From the NCBI RefSeq assembly GCF_003131205.1, contig NZ_QFFY01000002.1, positions 333,016 through 397,015 on the forward strand: a stretch of 64,000 bases of DNA, given 5' to 3'. Shown piece after piece: positions 7,949 through 15,015 of this stretch. This DNA is from Occallatibacter savannae (GTDB lineage Bacteria; Acidobacteriota; Terriglobia; Terriglobales; Acidobacteriaceae). Within the stretch, counting starts at the first letter, position 1. Every line of letters starts with the position of its first letter. The notes beneath the pieces are model-generated. The model worked only from the letters and a program-made list of their open reading frames with translations, searched no databases and was not told the DNA's origin. The position numbers and the translations under genes are program-made.

Positions 7949-9202
7949 ATGAAAGACACTTTGGGTGTTTTGCTTGCGGGCGGAGCCGGAGAGAGGCTCT
8001 TCCCGCTAACCCGTGACCGCGCCAAGCCGGCAGTTCCATTCGGCGGCCACTACCGGATTATCGACATCACGCTTTCGAACTGCATTAACTCCGGCTTACG
8101 ACGCGTCTACATCATGACGCAGTACAAGGCACTTTCCCTGAACCGGCACATCCGCGAGGGGTGGACCGGTATCGTGGCGCAGGAACTAGGCGAGTTTTTT
8201 GAACTGTTATCGCCGATGCAGCGGACCGGCACGAACTGGTACATGGGGACGGCGGACGCCGTGTACCAGAACATCTACTCGATCGGCAGCGAGCAGCCAA
8301 AGCACATGATCATCCTGGGCGGCGACCATATCTACAAAATGGACTATAGCCGCATGCTCGAATACCACCGGGAGAAGAAGGCTGAGGTCACGCTGGCCAC
8401 GATCCCAGTGGAGCCGGATGAGGTGGGACGGTTCGGTGTGGTGGATGTTGGGGAGTCGGGTGAGGTGCAGGGTTTCCTGGAAAAGCCCGCGAGCACGACG
8501 TTTCGATCGCCTTTCAATCCAGAGAAAGTCGAGGCGTCGATGGGGATCTACATCTTCAATACCGAGGTACTGCTGAAGGCGCTGATCGCCGATGCGGAGG
8601 ATCCGAACTCGAAACACGACTTCGGGCACAACATTCTGCCGAACATGCTGGGCAAAAGGAAGATGATGGCGTACAGCTTCGTCGATGAGAACAAACAAAC
8701 GGCGCTGTACTGGCGGGATGTGGGAACGCTGGACTCGTACTACGAAGCGAACATGGATCTGTGCTCGGTGACGCCGATCTTCAACCTATACGACAAGAGC
8801 TGGCCAATCCGAACGAGGGTCAGGCAGTATCCGCCGGCGAAGTTCGTTTTTGGAGAGCCGGGACGAACCGGCATGGCGATGAATTCAATCATCACGGCCG
8901 GCGTGATTATCTCGGGCGGCACGGTTTCGAACTCGGTTCTGTCGCAGGATGTGCGCGTGAACTCGTACACGGAGATCGACTCGAGCATTATCTTCTCGCA
9001 CGTACAGATCGGGCGGCATTGCCGGATTCGTCGGGCGATAATCGATCGCGACGTGCATATTCCGGAGGGCACGGTGATCGGCTACGACCCGGTTGAGGAT
9101 AAACGAAGATACTTCGTTACGCCTTCGGGGCTGACGATTGTGACCAGGGATGCGTCGCTGTTCGAGAATCCAGTTGAGCCGGAGTTCGGCAACAGTTATT
9201 GA
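7949..9202 (+). CDS. glgC: Glucose-1-phosphate adenylyltransferase
   Basis: Makes ADP-glucose from ATP and glucose-1-phosphate, the committed step of bacterial glycogen synthesis. Nucleotidyltransferase domain: LLAGGAGERLFPLTRDRAKPAVPFGG; then GTADAVYQN, ILGGDHIYKMDY, GRFGVVDV and a C-terminal left-handed beta-helix with hexapeptide turns. Length from ATG 7949 is 417 residues, normal for GlgC. The track ORF's earlier ATG (7907) adds 14 unconserved residues. No glgA or glgB is adjacent, so it is a stand-alone gene ended by the terminator at 9227. Confidence 0.95.
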   Translation: MKDTLGVLLAGGAGERLFPLTRDRAKPAVPFGGHYRIIDITLSNCINSGLRRVYIMTQYKALSLNRHIREGWTGIVAQELGEFFELLSPMQRTGTNWYMGTADAVYQNIYSIGSEQPKHMIILGGDHIYKMDYSRMLEYHREKKAEVTLATIPVEPDEVGRFGVVDVGESGEVQGFLEKPASTTFRSPFNPEKVEASMGIYIFNTEVLLKALIADAEDPNSKHDFGHNILPNMLGKRKMMAYSFVDENKQTALYWRDVGTLDSYYEANMDLCSVTPIFNLYDKSWPIRTRVRQYPPAKFVFGEPGRTGMAMNSIITAGVIISGGTVSNSVLSQDVRVNSYTEIDSSIIFSHVQIGRHCRIRRAIIDRDVHIPEGTVIGYDPVEDKRRYFVTPSGLTIVTRDASLFENPVEPEFGNSY

Positions 9203-9226
9203 AGCTGGACTGGATCGGATGTGGGG

Positions 9227-9256
9227 AAGCGGCCTGAATAGGGCCGCTTTTCTTTT
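9227..9256. terminator. Intrinsic terminator between convergent genes
   Basis: AGCGGCC / GGCCGCT stem with a short TGAATAG loop, then TTTTCTTTT. It lies between glgC (plus) and the MarR-GNAT gene (minus) and reads best on the plus strand. Confidence 0.8.
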
Positions 9257-9267
9257 GAGATCTAGCG

Positions 9268-10164
9268 CTAGAGACGTTTGCGCATGAAGAGGGTGGCCTG
9301 AGGGTTGTCATTGTAGCGGTCGCAGAGCTCGTAGCCGCGGTTCTGGTAGAGAGCGATGGCGGCTTTCAGGCCGTCGTGGGTGTCAAGGTAGATCCAGTCG
9401 AGTTTGAGGATGCGCGCGTGCTCTTCGAGGGCGTCGAGGAGGAGTGTGGCGATGTGATGGCCGCGGGCCGAGGGACGGACGTAGAGGCGTTTGCATTCGC
9501 CTGCGCGCGGCATGGAGGGGAGGTTGCGAAGGACGACGCAGCCGACGATATCGTCGTTGAGTCGGGCGAGCCACATGGCGGAGTTGGATTCTTTCAGAAG
9601 CGTATGCAGGTCGCCGGGTTTGTCACGCTTCACGACTTGGACGGCTTCGTAGTACTCCTCGAGGATTTCGATGGCTGTGGGTTCGGGTTTTGTGAGGCGC
9701 CCGATGGAGATTTGGGGTTGCTGGGGGCTGGCTAGGATCTGATGTGCGCGATTGAGTGAAGCGATGAGGTCATTGCGGAGTTGTACGTTGATGCCGCGGA
9801 GGATGGTTGCGATGTGGCGATTCGAGCTCTCGTTCAGTTGAGTTGCGGAACGCTGGCCGGCGGTGGTGAGGGTGAGGAGCTTTTCGCGGGCGTCGGACAG
9901 CGAGGCTGTATGGCGGATGAGCTTGCGGCGGGTCAGGGAGGCGAGAAGTCGGCTGATGTATCCGCGGTCGAGGGAGAGGGTTTCGCGAAGCCGGGTGGCG
10001 GTGATTTGAGGATTAGCGCCGATTTCGTAGAGGATGCGGGCTTCTGTGAGGGAGAAGTTGACGTCGAGGTGGTGTTTACGCAGGAGCCCCAGCTTGGCGG
10101 TGTAGAAGCGGTTGAACTCGCGGATGGAGGCGATTTGGTCGGGGATGGCGAAGCCTGAGCTCAT
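9268..10164 (-). CDS. MarR-type regulator fused to GNAT acetyltransferase
   Basis: Two-domain protein. The N-terminal winged helix (about residues 1-140) includes LTEARILYEIGANPQITATRLRETLSLDRGYISRLLASLTRRKLI. The C-terminal GNAT domain (about 150-298) has CKRLYVRPSARGHHIATLLLDALEEHA as the acetyl-CoA loop and a typical last strand, ALYQNRGYELCDRY. This fusion is a known architecture; it may sense or acetylate a small molecule while controlling its own operon, but the ligand is unknown. ATG 10164 is used; an upstream ATG at 10179 adds five residues. Confidence 0.9.
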   Translation of the reverse strand: MSSGFAIPDQIASIREFNRFYTAKLGLLRKHHLDVNFSLTEARILYEIGANPQITATRLRETLSLDRGYISRLLASLTRRKLIRHTASLSDAREKLLTLTTAGQRSATQLNESSNRHIATILRGINVQLRNDLIASLNRAHQILASPQQPQISIGRLTKPEPTAIEILEEYYEAVQVVKRDKPGDLHTLLKESNSAMWLARLNDDIVGCVVLRNLPSMPRAGECKRLYVRPSARGHHIATLLLDALEEHARILKLDWIYLDTHDGLKAAIALYQNRGYELCDRYNDNPQATLFMRKRL

Positions 10165-10592
10165 GGTGCAGATTAGCACATAGTTGCCAAAAGCAACAAA
10201 CTTCCGAAGGGTCTTCCTCGGTCGCCAAATGCGAGGACCCGGGGCACCCTATACCGGATCGGCGCTCAACCAGCATGACGCGCCTATGCTAAAGAGCTTC
10301 CGCCTGCGCTAAAGCTACGGCGCGACAAGCCGGCGTGACACGTACCGGTTCCTCCGGAACGTGGAACTGCGCAACAAAATGATGCGTATAGGGCTCCATG
10401 GCTTGTGCGGGTACATTAAGCTGGAGCGTGGCAGGAGTGATGGCGCCGACGGCGCCGTCGCGGCGCAAGGAAATCGCCACGAACCAACCCACCCTGAGGG
10501 GATCCGGTTATGGTCCGGCAGCGCAGACCTCGCGCAAGCTGGGCGAGACGCCAAGGACGCCGGCAGCCCGCCACGGTCAGGAAGCAAGAACG
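10165..10592. other. 428-base intergenic region
   Basis: Divergent space between the MarR-GNAT gene and the sigma factor operon. It holds REP-like copy C. The track ORF for the sigma gene extends back into it, but that N-terminal extension has no sigma-like sequence. No other convincing gene seen; promoters for both flanking genes should be here. Confidence 0.6.
10209..10249. repeat. REP-like palindromic element, copy C (imperfect)
   Basis: Left arm GGGTC..CTCG and right arm CGAGGACCC, then GGGGCACCC, with CGCCAAATG in the loop. It resembles copies A and B (loop AACG.CG, tail GGGGCACC) but the left arm has a three-base insertion. Confidence 0.5.
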
Positions 10593-11198
10593 ATGATGCC
10601 GGATGCACTGGAGATCGACTGGTCGCAGGTCGTACGCCGCTGCATGGATGGCGACTCCGGGGCTTGGGCCGAGCTGGTGAGAACGCATCACCGGCGGGTG
10701 TACGCGCTGTGTTATCGCTTTACAGGGAATCCTGCTGACGCGGAAGATCTTACGCAGGACGTCTTCCTCAAGATATATTCCAATCTTTCCAGTTTCGACG
10801 CGGCGCGGGGCAGCCTACAGGTGTGGATTACGACGATGACCCGCAACCTGCTGGTGGACAATTTCCGCCGGACGCGGAACCAGCGGGTAACGGATTCGCT
10901 GGACGCGGGTTGGGACGAGACGGATGAACTGAGGCCGGTGGATCGGCTTCAGGCCAACGGAGCTTCACCGCATGAAAAGGCAGCCCAGAAGGAACTGGCC
11001 AAGATGGTGCAGGGAGCGCTGGCGAAGGTTTCAGTGGAATTGCGCGAAGCAGTGATATTAAGGGACTTGCAGGACATGGATTATAAGGAAATCGCCCAGG
11101 TGCTGGGCATACCGGAAGGGACGGTTAAATCCCGCATCAGCAGGGGCCGCGCGGAACTGGCGAGGCTTCTGGAACGTAATAAGCGGGAGGTGATGTGA
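10593..11198 (+). CDS. ECF-type RNA polymerase sigma factor (RpoE-like)
   Basis: Region 2: ALCYRFTGNPADAEDLTQDVFLKIYSNLSSFD, then VWITTMTRNLLVDNFRRTR. Region 4: LREAVILRDLQDMDYKEIAQVLGIPEGTVKSRISRGRAEL. The track start (10398) adds 65 unconserved residues; the ATG at 10593 follows AGGAAG. The stop TGA overlaps the ATG of the following anti-sigma gene by one base. First gene of a five-gene operon whose other products carry envelope-stress-like domains, so an envelope-response regulon is a reasonable inference. Confidence 0.93.
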   Translation: MMPDALEIDWSQVVRRCMDGDSGAWAELVRTHHRRVYALCYRFTGNPADAEDLTQDVFLKIYSNLSSFDAARGSLQVWITTMTRNLLVDNFRRTRNQRVTDSLDAGWDETDELRPVDRLQANGASPHEKAAQKELAKMVQGALAKVSVELREAVILRDLQDMDYKEIAQVLGIPEGTVKSRISRGRAELARLLERNKREVM

Positions 11199-12076
11199 TG
11201 GCAGACCGCGGAAACATCCCGAACTCTCCAGCGTGCGGGCAGTGGGAGACACTGCTGGCGGACGCGCTGGACGGGCTGCTGCAGCCGGAAGACGAGGCTG
11301 TCTTCTCCTCACACATGGCTTCTTGCGCGGCGTGTACCGCGATGTTTGAAGAAGCGCGGCGGGGCCGGGAGTGGCTGGAGTTTCTAAGCCCGGAACCAGA
11401 GGTCCCGGAGGGTCTCCTGGATAAGATCCTCGCGCAGACCGGGCCGGGACACACATCCGAATACAAACTGGCCACGGCAGGCGACGTGGTCTCGATGCCG
11501 ATTCCGGCATGGCAGAGACCGGGAATGATGGGGCGGATCCGGCGGTTTGCCGAGCCCCGGCTGCTAATGACGGCTGCCATGGCATTTTTCTCGATTGCGC
11601 TGACGCTGAACATGACCGGCGTGCGGTTAACGGATCTCCGGATTTCGAATCTGAGGCCGAGCGCGGTTCGTTCCTTCATGGAGCGCCGGCTGACGATGGC
11701 TTCAACGCCGATCATTCGCTATTACGATCACCTGCGGCTGGTGTACGAGGTCGAGTCGAGGGTGAAGGAGATGCGGCGCAACAGCCAGCTGCAGCAGCAA
11801 CAGAATCAGACTCAGCCGGCGCTGCCGGGGGAGTCAAAACAAATCCCTAATCGGAAAGACGGCGGGTCTCGCGTCGATCCACCGCAGCAAAGCGGGGCAC
11901 CAGCGCTGAAGGACTCGGATTATCTGGAAACTTCTGTTACGTTTCACGACCGGCAAGACCCCCGGGGCATTGAAGTCGATGGCCTGGGAAATCAGTCCGC
12001 GCATTCCGGCGGATGCTCTTTGACACCCGGTTCAGAAATGGCAGTACGGGAAGGGAGCACAGTATGGACTGCGTAA
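11198..12076 (+). CDS. Zinc-finger anti-sigma factor, single-pass membrane protein
   Basis: N-terminal zf-HC2 motif, HMASCAACTAMF (H-x3-C-x2-C), one membrane segment (LLMTAAMAFFSIALTLNMTGV) and a Gln/Pro-rich outer tail. Starts at ATG 11198, overlapping the sigma stop, with GGGAGG upstream; the track's GTG 11195 is one codon earlier. Expected to sequester the preceding sigma factor at the cytoplasmic face. The C-terminal tail overlaps the next gene by 13 bases. Confidence 0.85.
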   Translation: MADRGNIPNSPACGQWETLLADALDGLLQPEDEAVFSSHMASCAACTAMFEEARRGREWLEFLSPEPEVPEGLLDKILAQTGPGHTSEYKLATAGDVVSMPIPAWQRPGMMGRIRRFAEPRLLMTAAMAFFSIALTLNMTGVRLTDLRISNLRPSAVRSFMERRLTMASTPIIRYYDHLRLVYEVESRVKEMRRNSQLQQQQNQTQPALPGESKQIPNRKDGGSRVDPPQQSGAPALKDSDYLETSVTFHDRQDPRGIEVDGLGNQSAHSGGCSLTPGSEMAVREGSTVWTA

Positions 12077-12939
12077 ATCATCAAGGGGTGGCAGCAACAG
12101 CGTACTGCCAGAATTGCGGGAAGCCGCTCTGTGCAGCGTGTATTCGCAATGCGGGGAACGGTCAGATTCTGTGCGAGCCATGCCTAATGGCGTGGCAGAG
12201 CGTGCAGCAGCCGTTTGTGGCTCAGGCGAGCGGGCCGAATCCTTCGGTTGCGGCGGTGCTTGGCATCATTCCCGGCGTCGGCGCGATGTACAACGCCCAG
12301 TACTTTAAGGGATTAATCCACGTCGTGATTTTCGTGGTGATCATCAGCATCACGACGCACTATGGATTATTCGGCCTGTTTATTCCGGCGTGGGTGCTGT
12401 ACCAGTCGTTTGAGGCGTACCACACGGCGAAGGCGATTCGCGATGGGCAGCCGCTGCCGGACCCGCTTGGCTTGAATGAAGTCGGGAACTGGCTGAACCT
12501 GGGCGGGCCGCAGCCGGGTGCGCCGAGGTCTGGAATGCCGGGCCAGCCGCCGGTACCGCCGCCCGGAGCCGGGCCTGCGCCGGGTGCTGGAGCAGCGCCG
12601 GGAGTTGGAAGTTATCAGCAGGTGCCGTACACGCAATATCAGGCAGCGTATACGCCGCCACCACCGCCGGGGTTTATTGATCCTGCTGTGCCGCCGCCGC
12701 CTCCAGTGCCGCCGGTGTTCTGGAAGCGGAAGGAGCCGATCGGAGCTCTGATCCTAATCGGGTTTGGATTGCTGCTGCTGATGAATCAACTCGGATTCTT
12801 GGCAGAGCGCGTGATTCACATTCTGTGGCCGTTGATCTTCATCGCGATTGGTGTGTGGCTGGTGATCCGTCGCATTGGAGATACACCGCAGATTCCGCCG
12901 CAGGGACCGGGAGTTGGACCGCAGGGAGGCGCGCAATGA
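12064..12939 (+). CDS. B-box zinc finger / LiaF-type membrane protein
   Basis: Starts at ATG 12064 (GGGAAGGGAG upstream). The N-terminal B-box-like zinc finger reads CVNHQGVAATAYCQNCGKPLCAACI...CEPC. A membrane block follows (VAAVLGIIPGVGAMYNAQYFKGLIHVVIFVVIISI), a Pro/Gly-rich linker, and a C-terminal LiaF-type transmembrane domain (PIGALILIGFGLLLLMNQLGF, LIFIAIGVWLVIRRI). Members of this architecture sit with sigma/anti-sigma pairs and LiaF-like genes in acidobacteria; function is not established. Overlaps the next gene by ATGA. Confidence 0.82.
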   Translation: MDCVNHQGVAATAYCQNCGKPLCAACIRNAGNGQILCEPCLMAWQSVQQPFVAQASGPNPSVAAVLGIIPGVGAMYNAQYFKGLIHVVIFVVIISITTHYGLFGLFIPAWVLYQSFEAYHTAKAIRDGQPLPDPLGLNEVGNWLNLGGPQPGAPRSGMPGQPPVPPPGAGPAPGAGAAPGVGSYQQVPYTQYQAAYTPPPPPGFIDPAVPPPPPVPPVFWKRKEPIGALILIGFGLLLLMNQLGFLAERVIHILWPLIFIAIGVWLVIRRIGDTPQIPPQGPGVGPQGGAQ

Positions 12940-13259
12940 ACCGCTACATCCTGATTCGACGTTTACGAGGGCCGGCGATTCTGGTGCTGGCAGGCGTGAT
13001 TGCGCTCTTGCACGAGGCTGGACTCGTGGAGTTCTGGAGCCTGTTCTTTCCGCTGCTGCTGATCACGATCGGCGTGCTGAAGCTAGCAGAGCGCGCGGCT
13101 CTGGCTGCGGCGGGTGATGAGGTTCCGTACGCAGGCTCACAGTATCCATATGGAGCGGCAGCGCCGGGGCCCGGAGTTCCGCAGCCCCCGGCAGGTGCGG
13201 CGATCGTTCCCGCTGCGACTCAGGATTACGGAAGAGGGTCTGAAGGAGGGCAGTCATGA
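12936..13259 (+). CDS. Small LiaF-transmembrane-type protein
   Basis: 107 residues. Two membrane helices (GPAILVLAGVIALLHEAGL and FWSLFFPLLLITIGVLKLAERAAL) form a LiaF-TM (DUF5668-like) unit, followed by a Pro/Ala-rich tail. The start ATG 12936 overlaps the previous stop and its own stop overlaps the next start, both by ATGA, so the three genes are translationally coupled. Probably a partner of the neighbouring LiaF-domain proteins. Confidence 0.75.
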   Translation: MNRYILIRRLRGPAILVLAGVIALLHEAGLVEFWSLFFPLLLITIGVLKLAERAALAAAGDEVPYAGSQYPYGAAAPGPGVPQPPAGAAIVPAATQDYGRGSEGGQS

Positions 13260-14854
13260 GCACCGTTCCTCCACCAAATGTGCCACCGGGCGGTTACGAT
13301 CCGCGGACGCAGTGGCGGGTCTATCGCGAACAGCAGAAGGCGGCATGGCGCGCGCAGCGCGATGCGTGGAAGGCACAGCAGTACGCGTACAAGGCGAAGT
13401 ATCAGCACGCGTACGGACCGCGGGTGCCTTCTGTGGTTGGGCCGCTCATTCTGGTTGCGATTGGTGTGGTGTGGCTGCTGATCCATTCTGGGAAGATCAG
13501 CGGTTCCGCCTTCTGGACATGGTATGGCCGCTGGTGGCCCCTGATGCTGATCGCAGCAGGTCTGGCGATGCTGGCGGAGTGGGCGCTGGATCTGAAGCGC
13601 GAGACGCCGGTGCGGCGCGGCGGGGGTTTTGTTGGAGTTTTGATTCTGCTAGCGGTTCTGGGTTTCGCGGCGTCAGGGTGGACACGGGGCTACTGGGGTG
13701 ACTGGAGAAGCAACTGGGGCGACCGCGACGACTTCTTCAACGTCTTCGGAGAGCCGCAGCACGATCTAGATCAGCAGGCGCAGAGTATTCAGATTCCGGA
13801 GAACGCATCAGTTCAAATTGAGAATCCGCGCGGCGATGTGAGCATTACTTCAGGAGACTCGGCGAACATCGAAGTGCAGGCGCACCAGGTTGCGTTCGCG
13901 AACTCGGATGAAGAGGCGAAGAAAATCTTCGATGCCGAGCAGGCACGCGTGACGGTGAGTGGTAGTGCGGTGCTTGTGAAGTCGGACGGCACCAACAAGG
14001 GCCGATCGAACCTGACGGTTACGGTGCCGAAGTCGGCGCATGTGAGCGTGCACTCGGGGCATGGTGATGTGACGGCGGCGAATCTCAATGGCGGAGTCAC
14101 GATCAACTCCAGTCACGGCGATGTGCACTTGAGCGTGATCAAGGGTTCCGTGCAGGTGCATTTTTCAACGGATAAGGGCGACTTTTCTGCACACCAAGTG
14201 GATGGCGACATCACGGCCGAAGGGAACTGTAACGACCTGACGCTGTCTGAAGTCACGGGCAAAGTCTCGATCAATGGTGAGCTGTTTGGCGATGTGCATA
14301 TGGAAAACGTGAGCGGTCCAGTGCACGTACGTACATCGGTGACGGAGATGGATGTGGCCTCACTGCCGGGCGATCTGACGCTGAACTCGGATAATCTGCG
14401 CGTCACCCAGTCGAAGGGACAGGTTCGGGTAATTACGCATTCAAAGGATGTTGACCTGACTCAGATTTACGGAGATATGTATGTTGAGGATCGCGATGGA
14501 CGGATTGCGGTTGAGCCGGCCGCGAGCTATGCGGTGGAAGCGAAGAACCGCAAGGGCGATGTGGAGTTGAGTCTGCCGCCGAATGCGCGCGCTTCAATCA
14601 GCGGCAACACGCGCAACGGCGACGTGGTGTCGGATTTCCCCCTGTCGATCAGCGGGGATGAGAGCAAGAGTGTGAGCGGCACAATCGGCGCAGGTGGGCC
14701 GAAGGTTGTGCTCGAAGCAGAGAATGGGGACATTCACATCAAGCGTGGAGATGAGGCTCCTCCCGCCCCACCGGCGGTTTCGGCAACTCCGGCTCCTCCG
14801 AATGCGCCGCATTTGAAAGCGCCCAAGGTGCCGGCGGCGCCGGTAACGCAGTAA
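13256..14854 (+). CDS. LiaF-TM plus DUF4097 adhesin-like beta-helix protein
   Basis: 532 residues. A basic, aromatic N-terminus (QWRVYREQQKAAWRAQRDAWKAQQ) is followed by three membrane helices, then a long DUF4097-type repetitive beta-solenoid with the recurring motif [GD]D[VI]x: ENPRGDVSITSGDSAN, GHGDVTAANLNGGVTINSSHGDVHL, GDITAEGN, KGDVELSLPP, ENGDIHIKRGD. Last gene of the coupled sigma operon. By family knowledge such proteins are envelope-stress components (LiaF/PspC relatives); a sensor or effector role at the cell surface is inference. Followed by a strong terminator. Confidence 0.85.
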   Translation: MSTVPPPNVPPGGYDPRTQWRVYREQQKAAWRAQRDAWKAQQYAYKAKYQHAYGPRVPSVVGPLILVAIGVVWLLIHSGKISGSAFWTWYGRWWPLMLIAAGLAMLAEWALDLKRETPVRRGGGFVGVLILLAVLGFAASGWTRGYWGDWRSNWGDRDDFFNVFGEPQHDLDQQAQSIQIPENASVQIENPRGDVSITSGDSANIEVQAHQVAFANSDEEAKKIFDAEQARVTVSGSAVLVKSDGTNKGRSNLTVTVPKSAHVSVHSGHGDVTAANLNGGVTINSSHGDVHLSVIKGSVQVHFSTDKGDFSAHQVDGDITAEGNCNDLTLSEVTGKVSINGELFGDVHMENVSGPVHVRTSVTEMDVASLPGDLTLNSDNLRVTQSKGQVRVITHSKDVDLTQIYGDMYVEDRDGRIAVEPAASYAVEAKNRKGDVELSLPPNARASISGNTRNGDVVSDFPLSISGDESKSVSGTIGAGGPKVVLEAENGDIHIKRGDEAPPAPPAVSATPAPPNAPHLKAPKVPAAPVTQ

Positions 14855-14928
14855 AGCAGGGATTAGGGAACAGAGATTAGGGAGTAACGAACGCTAGTAG
14901 TGAGTAGTGAGTAAAAGGCAGAGGCGAA

Positions 14929-14962
14929 GAGGTGCGGAAATTCCGCGCCTCTTTTTGTTTTT
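14929..14962 (+). terminator. Rho-independent terminator
   Basis: GAGGTGCGGAA / TTCCGCGCCTC stem (11 pairs with one G-T), then TTTTTGTTTTT. It closes the five-gene sigma operon. Confidence 0.88.
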
Positions 14963-15015
14963 GGCTGGTTCGTGAATGGTTGGACAGCGCGGCTGACTTG
15001 AATGGTTGAACGATG

